Source of the DNA: Mikania micrantha
Taxonomy: Eukaryota > Streptophyta > Magnoliopsida > Asterales > Asteraceae
Direction of reading: 5' to 3'
NCBI GenBank assembly: GCA_009363875.1
Contig: CM018694.1
Coordinates: 27,723,415 to 27,787,414, forward strand
DNA: 64,000 nucleotides
The first letter of the stretch is position 1. The number at the start of each line of letters is the position of its first letter. A program made the position numbers and the translations under genes. Shown here piece by piece: positions 1-11,642 of this stretch. The notes beneath the pieces are model-generated. The model made no database searches. It saw nothing but the letters and a program-made list of their open reading frames with translations, and was not told the DNA's origin.

Positions 1-180
1 GTCTATGTAGGCCCAACAGAGCCAATGTAGGCCCAATAAGTCAAGAGAGGCCCAGTAAGGCCCAATAAGTTCAAGAAAAGGCCCAATGTAAACAAAGTAG
101 GTCCAGGGAAGGCCAAGGTAGGTCCAGGAAGGCCCAGTGAGGCCCAATAGTATTTTGTGAGGCCCAATTGAGTTAATTAA
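1..180. repeat. GGCCCA-rich degenerate repeat in LTR E
   Basis: GGCCCA or GGCCCAAT occurs about ten times in 180 bp, separated by short purine-rich spacers such as AATAAGTCAAGA. The motif equals the plant site II element bound by TCP factors. A regulatory role here is inference; a simple minisatellite is equally possible. Element A has no equivalent block at the same LTR position. Confidence 0.6.
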
Positions 181-1536
181 GCCCAACAGTATTTTAGGTG
201 ACCTAATTAGTAACAATTTGGGATTTTAGGTTCAACTTTGTTAACCGATAGGTTGTGAAATCGAATAAAACAATTTAAAATTCACGGGCTTTAATTGAAC
301 ACAATAATGTTGTAAATATCAAAAATTTCAATGATTGTGTTTATATTTAAGTAAAATTCTTAATTTTGACTTTCCAAGTCAAAATTCGGTTGGGTTAGAA
401 TGCAAGGATCGAAATTCTTCATTAAATCCAATTGGAAACCGAAATTATCAACTTAAATCATCATATTAATGATGATTAATAGTTCTTATACGTTATGGAA
501 CATCAATCATCGAATTTATGTTGAAAACCGTTTCTAATTGATAAAACCGTGGCTATTCATTAGCAAAATCACCCAATTCGATTACATCAATCAAAATTGA
601 ACTCCCAGAACATATAATCGGCACTATCAGAAGCTTTTCCATATACCAATTCGAAGCAGAGGCTGTGGTATAGAAGAATCAATTAGGAGTCGGCCGAATT
701 TCAAGTGGGTCATCGAGATACGTCAATTCGAAGTGAAATCTGGTAATTATCCACACCTACACATTACTTCTATCTTATCTAAGCAAACACACAATGAAAT
801 GGAACCACAGAATCATGAATTGATAGAACCCGATTTCTAGGGTTCATCGTGGGAGATGTTTTGGGGGTTTCAGTCGAGAAGGGTCTAAAAATGAAATTCA
901 ATAGTGGCATTAGTTCCAGAGAGATCCGATAAGACTAACTCATATGTCAATTTCTGGAAACATTAACGAATTCGTGGGTCTTTAGTTTTAGGGTTCTTAG
1001 CTAAAAACGATTTAGGGGTTTCAATTCTTATTAGCTTTAAATCAAATTAATCTATATGAGTAGTTTCGGAATAACCCATTGAATGAAATCCCTAAGATAA
1101 TTGTTTTATATTGTAACGAATTGTGTGAGAACGATTTTTAGGAGTTTTAACATAATTTGTTTTGAGGATTTCAACTCAATCGAATCTGAAAACGAAATTA
1201 TCAAGCACAGATAGTTTCGGAATCATAGTATTACTAAGAACCCTATGAATTTGCAGATTTATATCAGTTAATCGAACGGATTAGAGTTCGGGTTTGAGAA
1301 CTCAAATTTCGAACATGTTAAGACCAGATTCATTGAGTTATGATGCTTAATTTTCGAATTAAAATTAGGGATAGACTCGATTGAATCCTAGTAACGAAAG
1401 CCCTATGGTTTTAGGCTTAAGTGGATTAAATTCGTGGGTTAATTTGATGTCATTGGTTAAGGTTAAAAAAAAATAGGGGACCGGGTAACTGGTGATTAAA
1501 ACAATTTGTTTGGGAGTTAGTTAACAAAAGTTGATG

Positions 1537-1607
1537 CAGCTTAGTGGTAGCATGTGTGCGTGTGGATTAAGGGGTCAAGGGTTCGACCCTTGCCCTTGAC
1601 AGATTTT
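1537..1607 (+). promoter_or_regulatory. tRNA-like Pol III module in LTR E (A box, B box, T-run)
   Basis: CAGCTTAGTGG (1537-1547) matches the tRNA A-box consensus except at its first base. GGTTCGACCCT (1580-1590) matches the B box at most positions and lies in a perfect T-arm-like hairpin (CAAGG/CCTTG). The 32 nt between the boxes is normal tRNA-gene spacing. A TTTTT run at about 1603-1607 would stop Pol III. No acceptor stem is recognisable, so this is a tRNA-derived promoter-like module and not a tRNA gene. Confidence 0.55.
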
Positions 1608-2187
1608 TAGGATTTAAACTATTTTAGAGTTTTAATCATAGTTTTCCCGTTTTAACTCCGTTTTAACCCGTTCAAATTTCGTTGGAACCAGAATTTCATC
1701 CCGAACTAATTGGAATGATAAAAATGGTAGTTTAATCCGAAAACGAAATCGCGTATAATTACGATTATTTAAATAAAATCAAATATGATTTTATTTAAAC
1801 GATTTCAAAAGTACGCGTACTTACGTATGCACATTTCTGACACTCTAACATACGTGTGTTGATACGTATGTGATTTCAAGCACAAAACGACAATCCGAAT
1901 AACTTTAGGTTATTGTTTAAATCACATATTCTTCGTAGAGGATTTGTACGCAAGTTCATACGTATTTGATCATTCTACTATTATCAAAGGTGCGTACACG
2001 GCCCCTTTCTTATTTTAAACTGTTTTGGGGGAGAAAACATGTGCAACAAACTATTTTTAGATACATATCACTTGCATGAGTTATCTGTTTACATTATGTG
2101 ACAACATATCAACTTGAAAGTCCTTACACACCTCGAACCGTTTAGTTTGCTGTAATGCAAAGCGTGGTAGTTGGAAATAGATCTATT

Positions 2188-2202
2188 AGGTTTGACAAAC
2201 CT
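2188..2202. repeat. Conserved palindrome AGGTTTGACAAACCT
   Basis: Seven-base arms flank a single central A. The same palindrome occurs in both LTRs of element A (22048-22062, 30606-30620), and a shorter form, GTTTGACAAAC, lies at 53137-53147 in the 5' LTR of B. It could be a protein-binding site; function unknown. Confidence 0.5.
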
Positions 2203-3015
2203 CACCTGGTAGATGGGATCTACGCAGGTGTTTGACTGACCAAACACATTTTACTATTGTTGTGATAGACAATAGTGGCAAGGCGAAAACATGCTATAGC
2301 ATGGCAATCCGTCAGCTTCGGTGTCGAACACGTATGTAAATAGTTTATATGACTAGCTATCATGACTGTGCATTTGTGATTATGTTATCTACAATCTTGT
2401 TATTCAAACTGATGTTTTGAACACTATGATTACTTAAAACCTGTGTTATGCACCAACCTTTGTGTTGACTTGATTTGCATGTTTTCTCAGGACGCTAAGG
2501 CGCGCGTAACAGCTGGCATGGACTAGGAAGATAGAGTCTCATGCATTATAAACTTTGAACATTTGAATTTGAATATTTCAGTATTTTGATTTGTAATGTT
2601 TTACTTATCAACAGTTTATTGGTTTTGATTTGAAACGCTTCCGCAACTTTTTGCAAACTCTGAATATTATGTTTTTAAAGACCAACGTATGTTTTGAAAT
2701 TCATATAGAGGTCTTCGCTATGTCTAATGATCTGAGATCCTGGTTTGTCATGCTCCCAAACGGTATGATTCCGTTAGTTGAAATTTGGGGGTGTGACAGC
2801 GAACATCAAAAGCGTCATTTTGAAACACAATTAAACTATGAATCACTACTTAAAGTCAAGCTATCATGTGAAATCTTGTGTTGAAGGAGGATTAATAGAA
2901 GAGTTTCGATAAACACTTTGCAAAACAATGGAGGTTCGTTCGCAATCAAGTGGGTTATTCAACGGGTTTCTTAAATAAGCTGATGATGATGACTAGAAAT
3001 TCAAAAGACATATGT

Positions 3016-3789
3016 TTATTTAAAGTAACTGAGGCCCACAAAATCTTGCAAATCAAGATAGGCCCACAGATTTGAAATGGGCGTTAATGAGAATGCGAAT
3101 GAATAAAAAGCATAAAAACAATTTAGTATGTTTATTTGTTCGCAAAACCATTGGACGAACCGAGGATACATAAGAAAACGATTTCCAGATCCTTTTTGAA
3201 TGTTTGACCGTAGTCCATTAAAAAGATAAGAAGCCATATTATATTGCTCAGAAGTTAACAGTCCAACTATAGCAATTGAGAGTTTCATCCCAATGTTGTT
3301 CCATCCAGTCTTTGTTTTTGACAAGTAATGTTGAAAGGTATGAATCAAGTATTTCCATCTTGGACACATCATCCCTTTTTCAATATGTTTACCTTTGAAT
3401 ATTCCTTCATATCCTAGTAGATTTTGAAAGATATCCAAGACTATTTCAGAATAATACTCAGTTGGGGCATCTAGCTCATTGCCTAATCTAAGACAAGAGC
3501 GAATAGAAGATGCTGTGATCTGAAAATTCTGAGATCCAATTGTAGCAGTAATTTTGGTTTCATCATTCTCAGTAATCACTTGAGCAGAGTTCCAGAAAGT
3601 TTCGATTATTTCTCTGTATATTGTAGGATTAGTAGTTAGAGCAAAGTGATATTTGGATCTTTTCAGAAACTGAATAACATCTGCATACTCTAATCCCTCA
3701 GCAGTGTTTTCTTCCAGAAATGCGCACACATTATGATCTTTAACGAACAACAGAGAAGCCATTTTTCTGAAAAATTGAAATAATTTCAA
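3016..3789 (-). CDS. Array copy 1: intact ORF, Asteraceae retroelement post-pol domain protein
   Basis: This is a 257-residue ORF. The likelier start is the Met at residue 10 (codon 3760-3762, MASLLFVKDHN), because a pyrimidine-rich TTTTTCAG stretch lies just upstream and relatives I recall begin in the same way. Visible motifs are NPTIY (54-58), FW (65-66), SSIRSCLRL (94-102), CPRWKYLIHT (142-151) and MYPRFVQ (207-213). The same motif order is familiar from ORFs downstream of RNase H in Asteraceae Copia polyproteins, which automatic pipelines sometimes label longin-like; the biochemical role is unknown. After about residue 219 the reading runs into monomer sequence that looks non-coding, so the C-terminus is probably artificial. 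No nonsense codon is present, unlike copies 3-11. Expression is not implied. Confidence 0.6.
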   Translation of the reverse strand: MKLFQFFRKMASLLFVKDHNVCAFLEENTAEGLEYADVIQFLKRSKYHFALTTNPTIYREIIETFWNSAQVITENDETKITATIGSQNFQITASSIRSCLRLGNELDAPTEYYSEIVLDIFQNLLGYEGIFKGKHIEKGMMCPRWKYLIHTFQHYLSKTKTGWNNIGMKLSIAIVGLLTSEQYNMASYLFNGLRSNIQKGSGNRFLMYPRFVQWFCEQINILNCFYAFYSFAFSLTPISNLWAYLDLQDFVGLSYFK

Positions 3790-4139
3790 AATTAGTGTTA
3801 AGTACAGATTAAGTAATTCAATAAGAAATTTACTTAGTTTGTTAGGCTATGCTTATTAGGGTTATTTCAGATTTTAACCAGCTATTATTTCAACTAAGTT
3901 TCAAGTTCAGGATTTAGGGTTTGCGAACATCAAAAGCGTCATTTTGAAACACAATTAAACTATGAATCACTACTTAAAGTCAAGCTATCATGTGAAATCT
4001 TGTGTTGAAGGAGGATTAATAGAAGAGTTTCGATAAACACTTTGCAAAACAATGGAGGTTCGTTCGCAATCAAGTGGGTTATTCAACGGGTTTCTTAAAT
4101 AAGCTGATGATGATGACTAGAAATTCAAAAGACATATGT

Positions 4140-4913
4140 TTATTTAAAGTAACTGAGGCCCACAAAATCTTGCAAATCAAGATAGGCCCACAGATTTGAA
4201 ATGGGCGTTAATGAGAATGCGAATGAATAAAAAGCATAAAAACAATTTAGTATGTTTATTTGTTCGCAAAACCATTGGATGAACCGAGGATACATAAGAA
4301 AACGATTTCCAGATCCTTTTTGAATGTTTGACCTGAGTCCATTAAAAAGATAAGAAGCCATATTATATTGCTCAGAAGTTAACAGTCCAACTATAGCAAT
4401 TGAGAGTTTCATCCCAATGTTGTTCCATCCAGTCTTTGTTTTTGACAAGTAATGTTGAAAGGTATGAATCAAGTATTTCCATCTTGGACACATCATCCCT
4501 TTTTCAATATGTTTACCTTTGAATATTCCTTCATATCCTAGTAGATTTTGAAAGATATCCAAGACTATTTCAGAATCATACTCAGTTGGGGCATCTAGCT
4601 CATTGCCTAATCTAAGACAAGAGCGAATAGAAGATGCTGTGATCTGAAAATTCTGAGATCCAATTGTAGCAGTAATTTTGGTTTCATCATTCTCAGTAAT
4701 CACTTGAGCAGAGTTCCAGAAAGTTTCGATTATTTCTCTGAATATTGTAGGATTAGTAGTTAGAGCAAAGTGATATTTGGATCTTTTCAGAAACTGAATA
4801 ACATCTGCATACTCTAATCCCTCAGCAGTGTTTTCTTCCAGAAATGCGCACACATTATGATCTTTAACGAACAACAGAGAAGCCATTTTTCTGAAAAATT
4901 GAAATAATTTCAA
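4140..4913 (-). CDS. Array copy 2: intact ORF, same family as copy 1
   Basis: This 257-residue ORF differs from copy 1 at three residues: Phe instead of Tyr in the NPTIY motif, Asp instead of Tyr near residue 113, and Ile instead of Val near 212. Copies 1 and 2 are therefore the most similar neighbouring pair at the left edge and the only open ones. The downstream tail matches copy 1. Function is unknown. Confidence 0.6.
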   Translation of the reverse strand: MKLFQFFRKMASLLFVKDHNVCAFLEENTAEGLEYADVIQFLKRSKYHFALTTNPTIFREIIETFWNSAQVITENDETKITATIGSQNFQITASSIRSCLRLGNELDAPTEYDSEIVLDIFQNLLGYEGIFKGKHIEKGMMCPRWKYLIHTFQHYLSKTKTGWNNIGMKLSIAIVGLLTSEQYNMASYLFNGLRSNIQKGSGNRFLMYPRFIQWFCEQINILNCFYAFYSFAFSLTPISNLWAYLDLQDFVGLSYFK

Positions 4914-5263
4914 AATTAGTGTTAAGTACAGATTAAGTAATTCAATAAGAAATTTACTTAGTTTGTTAGGCTATGCTTATTAGGGTTATTTCAGATTTTA
5001 ACCAGTTATTATTTCAACTAAGTTTCAAGTTCAGGACTTAGGGTTTGCGAACATCAAAAGCGTCATTTTGAAACACAATTAAACTATGAATCACTACTTA
5101 AAGTCAAGCTATCAAGTGAAATCTTGTGTTGAAGGAGGATTAATAGAAGAGTTTCGATAAACACTTTGCAAAACAATGGAGGTTCGTTCGCAATCAAGTG
5201 GGTTATTCAACGGGTTTCTTAAATAAGCTGATGATGATGACTAGAAATTCAAAAGACATCTGT

Positions 5264-6037
5264 TTATTTAAAGTAACTGAGGCCCACAAAATCTTGCAAA
5301 TCAAGATAGGCCCACAGATTTGAAATGGGCGTTAATGAGAATTCGAATGAATAAAAAGCATAAAAACAATTTAGTATGTTTATTTGTTCGCAAAAGCATT
5401 GGATGAACCGAGGACACATAAGAAAACGATTTCCAGATCCTTTTTGAATGTTTGACCTGAGTCCATTAAAAAGATAAGAAGCCATATTATATTGCTCAGA
5501 AGTTAAAAGTCCAACTATAGCAATTGAGAGTTTCATCCCAATGTTGTTCCATCCAGTCTTTGTTTTTGACAAGTAATGATGAAAGTTATGAATCAAGTAT
5601 TTCCATCTTGGACACATCATCCCTTTTTCAATCTGCTTACCTTTGAATTTTCCTTCATATCCTAGTAGATTTTGAAAGATATCCAAGATTATTTCAGAAT
5701 CATACTCAGTTGGGGCATCTAGCTCATTGCCTAATCTAAGACAAGAGCGAACAGAAGATGCTGTGATCTGAAAATTCTAAGATCCAATTGTAGCAGTAAT
5801 TTTGGTTTCATCATTCTCAGTAATCACTTGAGCAGTGTTCCAGAAAGCTTCAATCATTTCTCTATATATTGTAGGATTAGTAGTTAGAGCAAAGTGATAT
5901 TTGGATCTTTTCAGAAACTGAATAACATCTGCATACTCTAATCCCTCAGCAGTGTTTTCTTCCAGAAATGCGCACACATTATGATCTTTAACGAACAACA
6001 GAGAAGCCATTTTTCTGAAAAATTGAAATAATTTCAA
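5264..6037 (-). pseudogene. Array copy 3: ORF with one nonsense codon
   Basis: The full frame is present but broken by TAG (complement of CTA at 5777-5779) after the TIGS motif, where copies 1, 2 and 12 have a Gln codon. The change is a C-to-T transition on the coding strand. The rest of the frame, including MMCPRWKYLIH and the C-terminal tail, stays open to 5264. This is the copy nearest the ancestor of the nonsense-bearing interior group. Confidence 0.75.
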
Positions 6038-6505
6038 AATTAGTGTTAAGTATAGATAAAGTAATTCAATAAGAAATTTACTTAGTTTGTTAGGCTATAC
6101 TTATTAGGGTTATTTCAGATTTTAACCAGTTATTATTTCAACTAAGTTTCAAGTTCAGAATTTAGGGTTTGCGAACATCAAAAGCGTGATTTTAAACACA
6201 ATTAAACTATGGATCACTACTTAATGTCAAGCTATCAAGTGAAATCTTGTGTTGAAGGAGGATTAATAGAAGAGTTTCGATAAACACTTTGCAAAACAAT
6301 GGAGGTTCCTTCGCAATCAAGTGGGTTATTCAACGGGTTTCTTAAAAAGCTGATGATGGTGACTAGAAATTCAAAAGACATTAGTTTATTTAAAGTAACT
6401 GAGGCCCACAAAATCTTTAAAATCAAGATAGGCCGACAGATTTTAAATTGGCGTTAATGAGAATGCGAATGAATAAAAAACATAAACGCAATTTAGTATG
6501 TTTAT

Positions 6506-7157
6506 TTATTCGCAAAAGCATTGGATGAACCGAGGATACATAAGAAAACGATTTCCAGATCCTTCTTGGATGTTTGACCGTAGTCCATTAAAAAGATAAG
6601 AAGCCATATTATATTGCTCAGAAGTTAACAGTACAACTATAGCAATTGAGAGTTGGCTCCCAATGTTGTTCCATCCATTCTTTGTTTTTGACAAGTAATG
6701 ATGAAAGGTATGAATCAAGTATTTCCATCTTGGACACATCATCCCTTTTTCAATCTGCTTACCTTTGAATTTTCCTTATATCCTAGTAGATTTTGAAAGA
6801 TATCCAAGATTATTTCAGAATCATACTCAGTTGGGGCATCTTGCTTATTGCCTAATCTAAGACAAGAGCGAACAGAAGATGCTGTGATTTGAAAATTCTA
6901 AGATCCAATTGTAGCAGTAATTTGGTTTCATCATTCTCAGTAATCACTTGAGCAGAGTTCCAGAAAGCTTCAATCATTTCTCTATATATTGTAGGATTAT
7001 TAGTTAGAGCAAAGTGATATTTGGATCTTTTCAGAAACTGAATAACATCTGCATACTCTAATCCCTCAGCAGTGTTTTCTTCCAGAAATGCGCACACATT
7101 ATGATCTTTAACGAACAACAGAGAAGCCATTTTTCTGAAAAATTGAAATAATTTCAA
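6506..7157 (-). pseudogene. Array copy 4: frameshifted ORF
   Basis: In addition to the shared TAG, a one-base deletion in the T-run near 6921 shifts the frame after NDETK. A deletion near 6775 removes the region before GYEG. It shares the second deletion region and a TTGCTTATTG variant with copy 11, so copies 4 and 11 bracket the homogenised interior and look like sister copies. Confidence 0.7.
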
Positions 7158-7623
7158 AATTAGTGTTAAGTATAGATAAAGTAATTCAATAAGAAATTTA
7201 CTTAGTTTGTTAGGCTATACTTATTAGGGTTATTTCAGATTTTAACCAGTTATTATTTCAACTAAGTTTCAAGTTCAGATTTAGGGTTTGCGAACATCAA
7301 AAGCGTGATTTTAAACACAATTAAACTATGGATCACTACTTAATGTCAAGCTATCAAGTGAAATCTTGTGTTGAAGGAGGATTAATAGAAGCGTTTTGAT
7401 AAACACTTTGCAAAACAATGGAGGTTCGTTCGCAATCAAGTGGGTTATTCAACGGGTTTCTTAAAAAGCTGAGGATGGTGACTAGAAATTCAAAAGACAT
7501 TAGTTTATTTAAAGTAACTGAGGCCCACAAAATCTTTGAAATCAAGATAGGCCGACAGATTTTAAATGGCGTTAATGAGAATGCGAATGAATAAAAAACA
7601 TAAACGCAATTTAGTATGTTTAT

Positions 7624-8277
7624 TTATTCGCAAAAGCATTGGATGAACCGAGGATACATAAGAAAACGATTTCCAGATCCTTCTTGGATGTTCGACCGTA
7701 GTCCATTAAAAAGATAAGAAGCCAAATTATATTGCTCAGAAGTTAACAGTCCAACTATAGCAATTGAGAGTTGCCTCCCAATGTTGTTCCATCCATTCTT
7801 TGTTTTTGACAAGTAATGATGAAATGTATGAATCAAGTATTTCCATCTTGGACACATCATCCCTTTTTCAATCTGCTTACCTTTGAATTTTCCTTCATAT
7901 CCTAGTAGATTTTGAAAGATATCCAAGATTATTTCAGAATCATACTCAGTTGGGGCATCTAGCTCATTGCCTAATCTAAGACAAGAGCGAACAGAAGATG
8001 CTGTGATCTGAAAATTCTAAGATCCAATTGTAGCAGCAATTTTGGTTTCATCATTCTCAGTAATCACTTGAGCAGTGTTCCAGAAAGCTTCAATCATTTC
8101 TCTATATATTGTAGGATTAGTAGTTAGAGCAAAGTGATATTTGGATCTTTTCAGAAACTGAATAACATCTGCATACTCTAATCCCTCAGCAGTGTTTTCT
8201 TCCAGAAAGGCGCACAGATTATGATCTTTAACGAATAACAGAGAAGCCATTTTTCTGAAAAATTGAAATAATTTCAA
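7624..8277 (-). pseudogene. Array copy 5: ORF with shared nonsense codon (type L)
   Basis: TAG at the shared position splits the frame into 86-residue and 100-residue parts. Diagnostic residues are DHNLC, TTNPTIY and REMIEA. It forms the first half of a dimer with copy 6. Confidence 0.7.
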
Positions 8278-8745
8278 AATTAGTGTTAAGTATAGATAAA
8301 GTAATTCAATAAGAAATTTACTTAGTTTGTTAGGCTATACTTATTAGGGTTATTTCAGATTTTAACCAGTTATTATTTCAACTAAGTTTCAAGTTCAGGA
8401 TTTAGGGTTTGCGAACATCAAAAGCGTGATTTTAAACACAATTAAACTATGGATCACTACTTAATGTCAAGCTATCAAGTGAAATCTTGTGTTGAAGGAG
8501 GATTAATAGAAGCGTTTTGATAAACACTTTGCAAAACAATGGAGGTTCGTTCGCAATCAAGTGGGTTATTCAACGGGTTTCTTAAAAAGCTGATGATGGT
8601 GACTAGAAATTCAAAAGACATTAGTTTATTTAAAGTAACTGAGGCCCACAAAATCTTTGAAATCAAGATAGGCCGACAGATTTTAAATTGGCGTTAACGA
8701 GAATGCGAATGAATAAAAAACATAAACACAATTTAGTATGTTTAT

Positions 8746-9399
8746 TTATTCGCAAAAGCATTGGATGAACCGAGGATACATAAGAAAACGATTTCCAGAT
8801 CCTTCTTGGATGTTTGACCGTAGTCCATTAAAAAGATAAGAAGCCATATTATATTGCTCAGAAGTTAACAGTCCAACTATAGCAATTGAGAGTTGCCTCC
8901 CAATGTTGTTCCATCCATTCTTTGTTTTTGACAAGTAATGATGAAAGGTATGAATCAAGTATTTCCATCTTGGACACATCATCCCTTTTTCAATCTGCTT
9001 ACCTTTGAATTTTCCTTCATATCCTAGTAGATTTTGAAAGATATCCAAGATTATTTCAGAATCATACTCAGTTGGGGCATCTAGCTCATTGCCTAATCTA
9101 AGACAAGAGCGAACAAAAGATGCTGTGATCTGAAAATTCTAAGATCCAATTGTAGCAGCAATTTTGGTTTCATCATTCTCAGTAATCACTTGAGCAGTGT
9201 TCCAGAAAGCTTCAATCATTTCTCTATATATTGTAGGATTAGTATTTAGAGCAAAGTGATATTTGGATCTTTTAAGAAACTGAATAACATCTGCATACTC
9301 TAATCCCTCAGCAGTGTTTTCTTCCAGAAATGCGCACACATTATGATCTTTAACGAACAACAGAGAAGCCATTTTTCTGAAAAATTGAAATAATTTCAA
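8746..9399 (-). pseudogene. Array copy 6: ORF with shared nonsense codon (type V)
   Basis: Diagnostic residues are DHNVC and ALNTNPTIY. The flanking DNA has GAACAAAAGATG where type L copies have GAACAGAAGATG. Second half of the copy 5/6 dimer. Confidence 0.7.
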
Positions 9400-9867
9400 A
9401 ATTAGTGTTAAGTATAGATAAAGTAATTCAATAAGAAATTTACTTAGTTTGTTAGGCTATACTTATTAGGGTTATTTCAGATTTTAACCAGTTATTATTT
9501 CAACTAAGTTTCAAGTTCAGAATTTAGGGTTTGCGAACATCAAAAGCGTGATTTTAAACACAATTAAACTATGGATCACTACTTAATGTCAAGCTATCAA
9601 GTGAAATCTTGTGTTGAAGGAGGATTAATAGAAGCGTTTTGATAAACACTTTGCAAAACAATGGAGGTTCGTTCGCAATCAAGTGGGTTATTCAACGGGT
9701 TTCTTAAAAAGCTGAGGATGGTGACTAGAAATTCAAAAGACATTAGTTTATTTAAAGTAACTGAGGCCCACAAAATCTTTGAAATCAAGATAGGCCGACA
9801 GATTTTAAATTGGCGTTAATGAGAATGCGAATGAATAAAAAACATAAACGCAATTTAGTATGTTTAT

Positions 9868-10521
9868 TTATTCGCAAAAGCATTGGATGAACCGAGGATA
9901 CATAAGAAAACGATTTCCAGATCCTTCTTGGATGTTCGACCGTAGTCCATTAAAAAGATAAGAAGCCATATTATATTGCTCAGAAGTTAACAGTCCAACT
10001 ATAGCAATTGAGAGTTGCCTCCCAATGTTGTTCCATCCATTCTTTGTTTTTGACAAGTAATGATGAAATGTATGAATCAAGTATTTCCATCTTGGACACA
10101 TCATCCCTTTTTCAATCTGCTTACCTTTGAATTTTCCTTCATATCCTAGTAGATTTTGAAAGATATCCAAGATTATTTCATAATCATACTCAGTTGGGGC
10201 ATCTAGCTCATTGCCTAATCTAAGACAAGAGCGAACAGAAGATGCTGTGATCTGAAAATTCTAAGATCCAATTGTAGCAGCAATTTTGGTTTCATCATTC
10301 TCAGTAATCACTTGAGCAGTGTTCCAGAAAGCTTCAATCACTTCTCTATATATTGTAGGATTAGTAGTTAGAGCAAAGTGATATTTGGATCTTTTCAGAA
10401 ACTGAATAACATCTGCATACTCTAATCCCTCAGCAGTGTTTTCTTCCAGAAAGGCGCACAGATTATGATCTTTAATGAACAACAGAGAAGCCATTTTTCT
10501 GAAAAATTGAAATAATTTCAA
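9868..10521 (-). pseudogene. Array copy 7: ORF with shared nonsense codon (type L)
   Basis: Type L markers (DHNLC, TTNPTIY) plus FIKDH and REVIEA. The DNA variant TTTCATAATCATAC near 10177 recurs only in copy 9. Confidence 0.7.
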
Positions 10522-10988
10522 AATTAGTGTTAAGTATAGATAAAGTAATTCAATAAGAAATTTACTTAGTTTGTTAGGCTATACTTATTAGGGTTATTTC
10601 AGATTTTAACCAGTTATTATTTCAACTAAGTTTCAAGTTCAGGATTTAGGGTTTGCGAACATCAAAAGCGTGATTTTAAACACAATTAAACTATGGATCA
10701 CTACTTAATGTCAAGCTATCAAGTGAAATCTTGTGTTGAAGGAGGATTAATAGAAGCGTTTTGATAAACACTTTGCAAAACAATGGAGGTTCGTTCGCAA
10801 TCAAGTGGGTTATTCAACGGGTTTCTTAAAAAGCTGATGATGGTGACTAGAAATTCAAAAGACATTAGTTTATTTAAAGTAACTGAGGCCCACAAATCTT
10901 TGAAATCAAGATAGGCCGACAGATTTTAAATTGGCGTTAACGAGAATGCGAATGAATAAAAAACATAAACCCAATTTAGTATGTTTAT

Positions 10989-11642
10989 TTATTCGCAAAA
11001 GCATTGGATGAACCGAGGATACATAAGAAAACGATTTCCAGATCCTTCTTGGATGTTTGACCGTAGTCCATTAAAAAGATAAGAAGCCATATTATATTGC
11101 TCAGAAGTTAACAGTCCAACTATAGCAATTGAGAGTTGCCTCCCAATGTTGTTCCATCCATTCTTTGTTTTTGACAAGTAATGATGAAAGGTATGAATCA
11201 AGTATTTCCATCTTGGACACATCATCCCTTTTTCAATCTGCTTACCTTTGAATTTTCCTTCATATCCTAGTAGATTTTGAAAGATATCCAAGATTATTTC
11301 AGAATCATACTCAGTTGGGGCATCTAGCTCATTGCCTAATCTAAGACAAGAGCGAACAAAAGATGCTGTGATCTGAAAATTCTAAGATCCAATTGTAGCA
11401 GCAATTTTGGTTTCATCATTCTCAGTAATCACTTGAGCAGTGTTCCAGAAAGCTTCAATCATTTCTCTATATATTGTAGGATTAGTATTTAGAGCAAAGT
11501 GATATTTGGATCTTTTAAGAAACTGAATAACATCTGCATACTCTAATCCCTCAGCAGTGTTTTCTTCCAGAAATGCGCACACATTATGATCTTTAATGAA
11601 CAACAGAGAAGCCATTTTTCTGAAAAATTGAAATAATTTCAA
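10989..11642 (-). pseudogene. Array copy 8: ORF with shared nonsense codon (type V)
   Basis: Type V markers (DHNVC, ALNTN) with FIKDH. Private DNA variants shared only with copy 10 are GATAAATAATTC near 11660 and TTTCGGATTTT near 11718. Confidence 0.7.

Larger units (their letters stand above)
1..2798 (+). mobile_element. Gypsy LTR (element E), right-hand part, 3' LTR or solo LTR
   Basis: This is the right part of a long LTR whose left end lies outside the window. From about 350 onward it aligns by eye, in the same order, with the 2.4 kb LTRs of element A (20217-22652 and 28774-31210). Shared landmarks are the paired AAGTCAAAATTCG motif, the tRNA-like module near 1540-1607, the CGCGTATAATTACG block near 1753, the TTTTGGGGGAGAAAACATG block near 2023 and the terminal GGGGGTGTGACA ending at 2798. 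The first 350 bp differ from A, so E is a diverged subfamily. It ends in the middle of a tandem-repeat monomer, and the next bases (gcgaa, 2799-2803) are the expected continuation of that monomer, so E inserted into the array. Whether it is a solo LTR or the 3' LTR of a full element cannot be seen. Confidence 0.85.

Noticed and set aside
2630..2884. An 84-residue frame at the end of LTR E
   Set aside because: It crosses the LTR/array junction and has no coding features.
3016..4913. Calling the array ORF a host longin or synaptobrevin protein
   Set aside because: Such labels come from automatic annotation of the same retroelement family; there is no visible SNARE or longin signature.
6235..6426. 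The 63-residue frame (MILKILWASVTLN / MISKILWASVTLN) repeated in the array monomers
   Set aside because: It lies in monomer sequence without family resemblance, is interrupted or absent in copies 1, 2 and 8, and recurs only because the DNA repeats.
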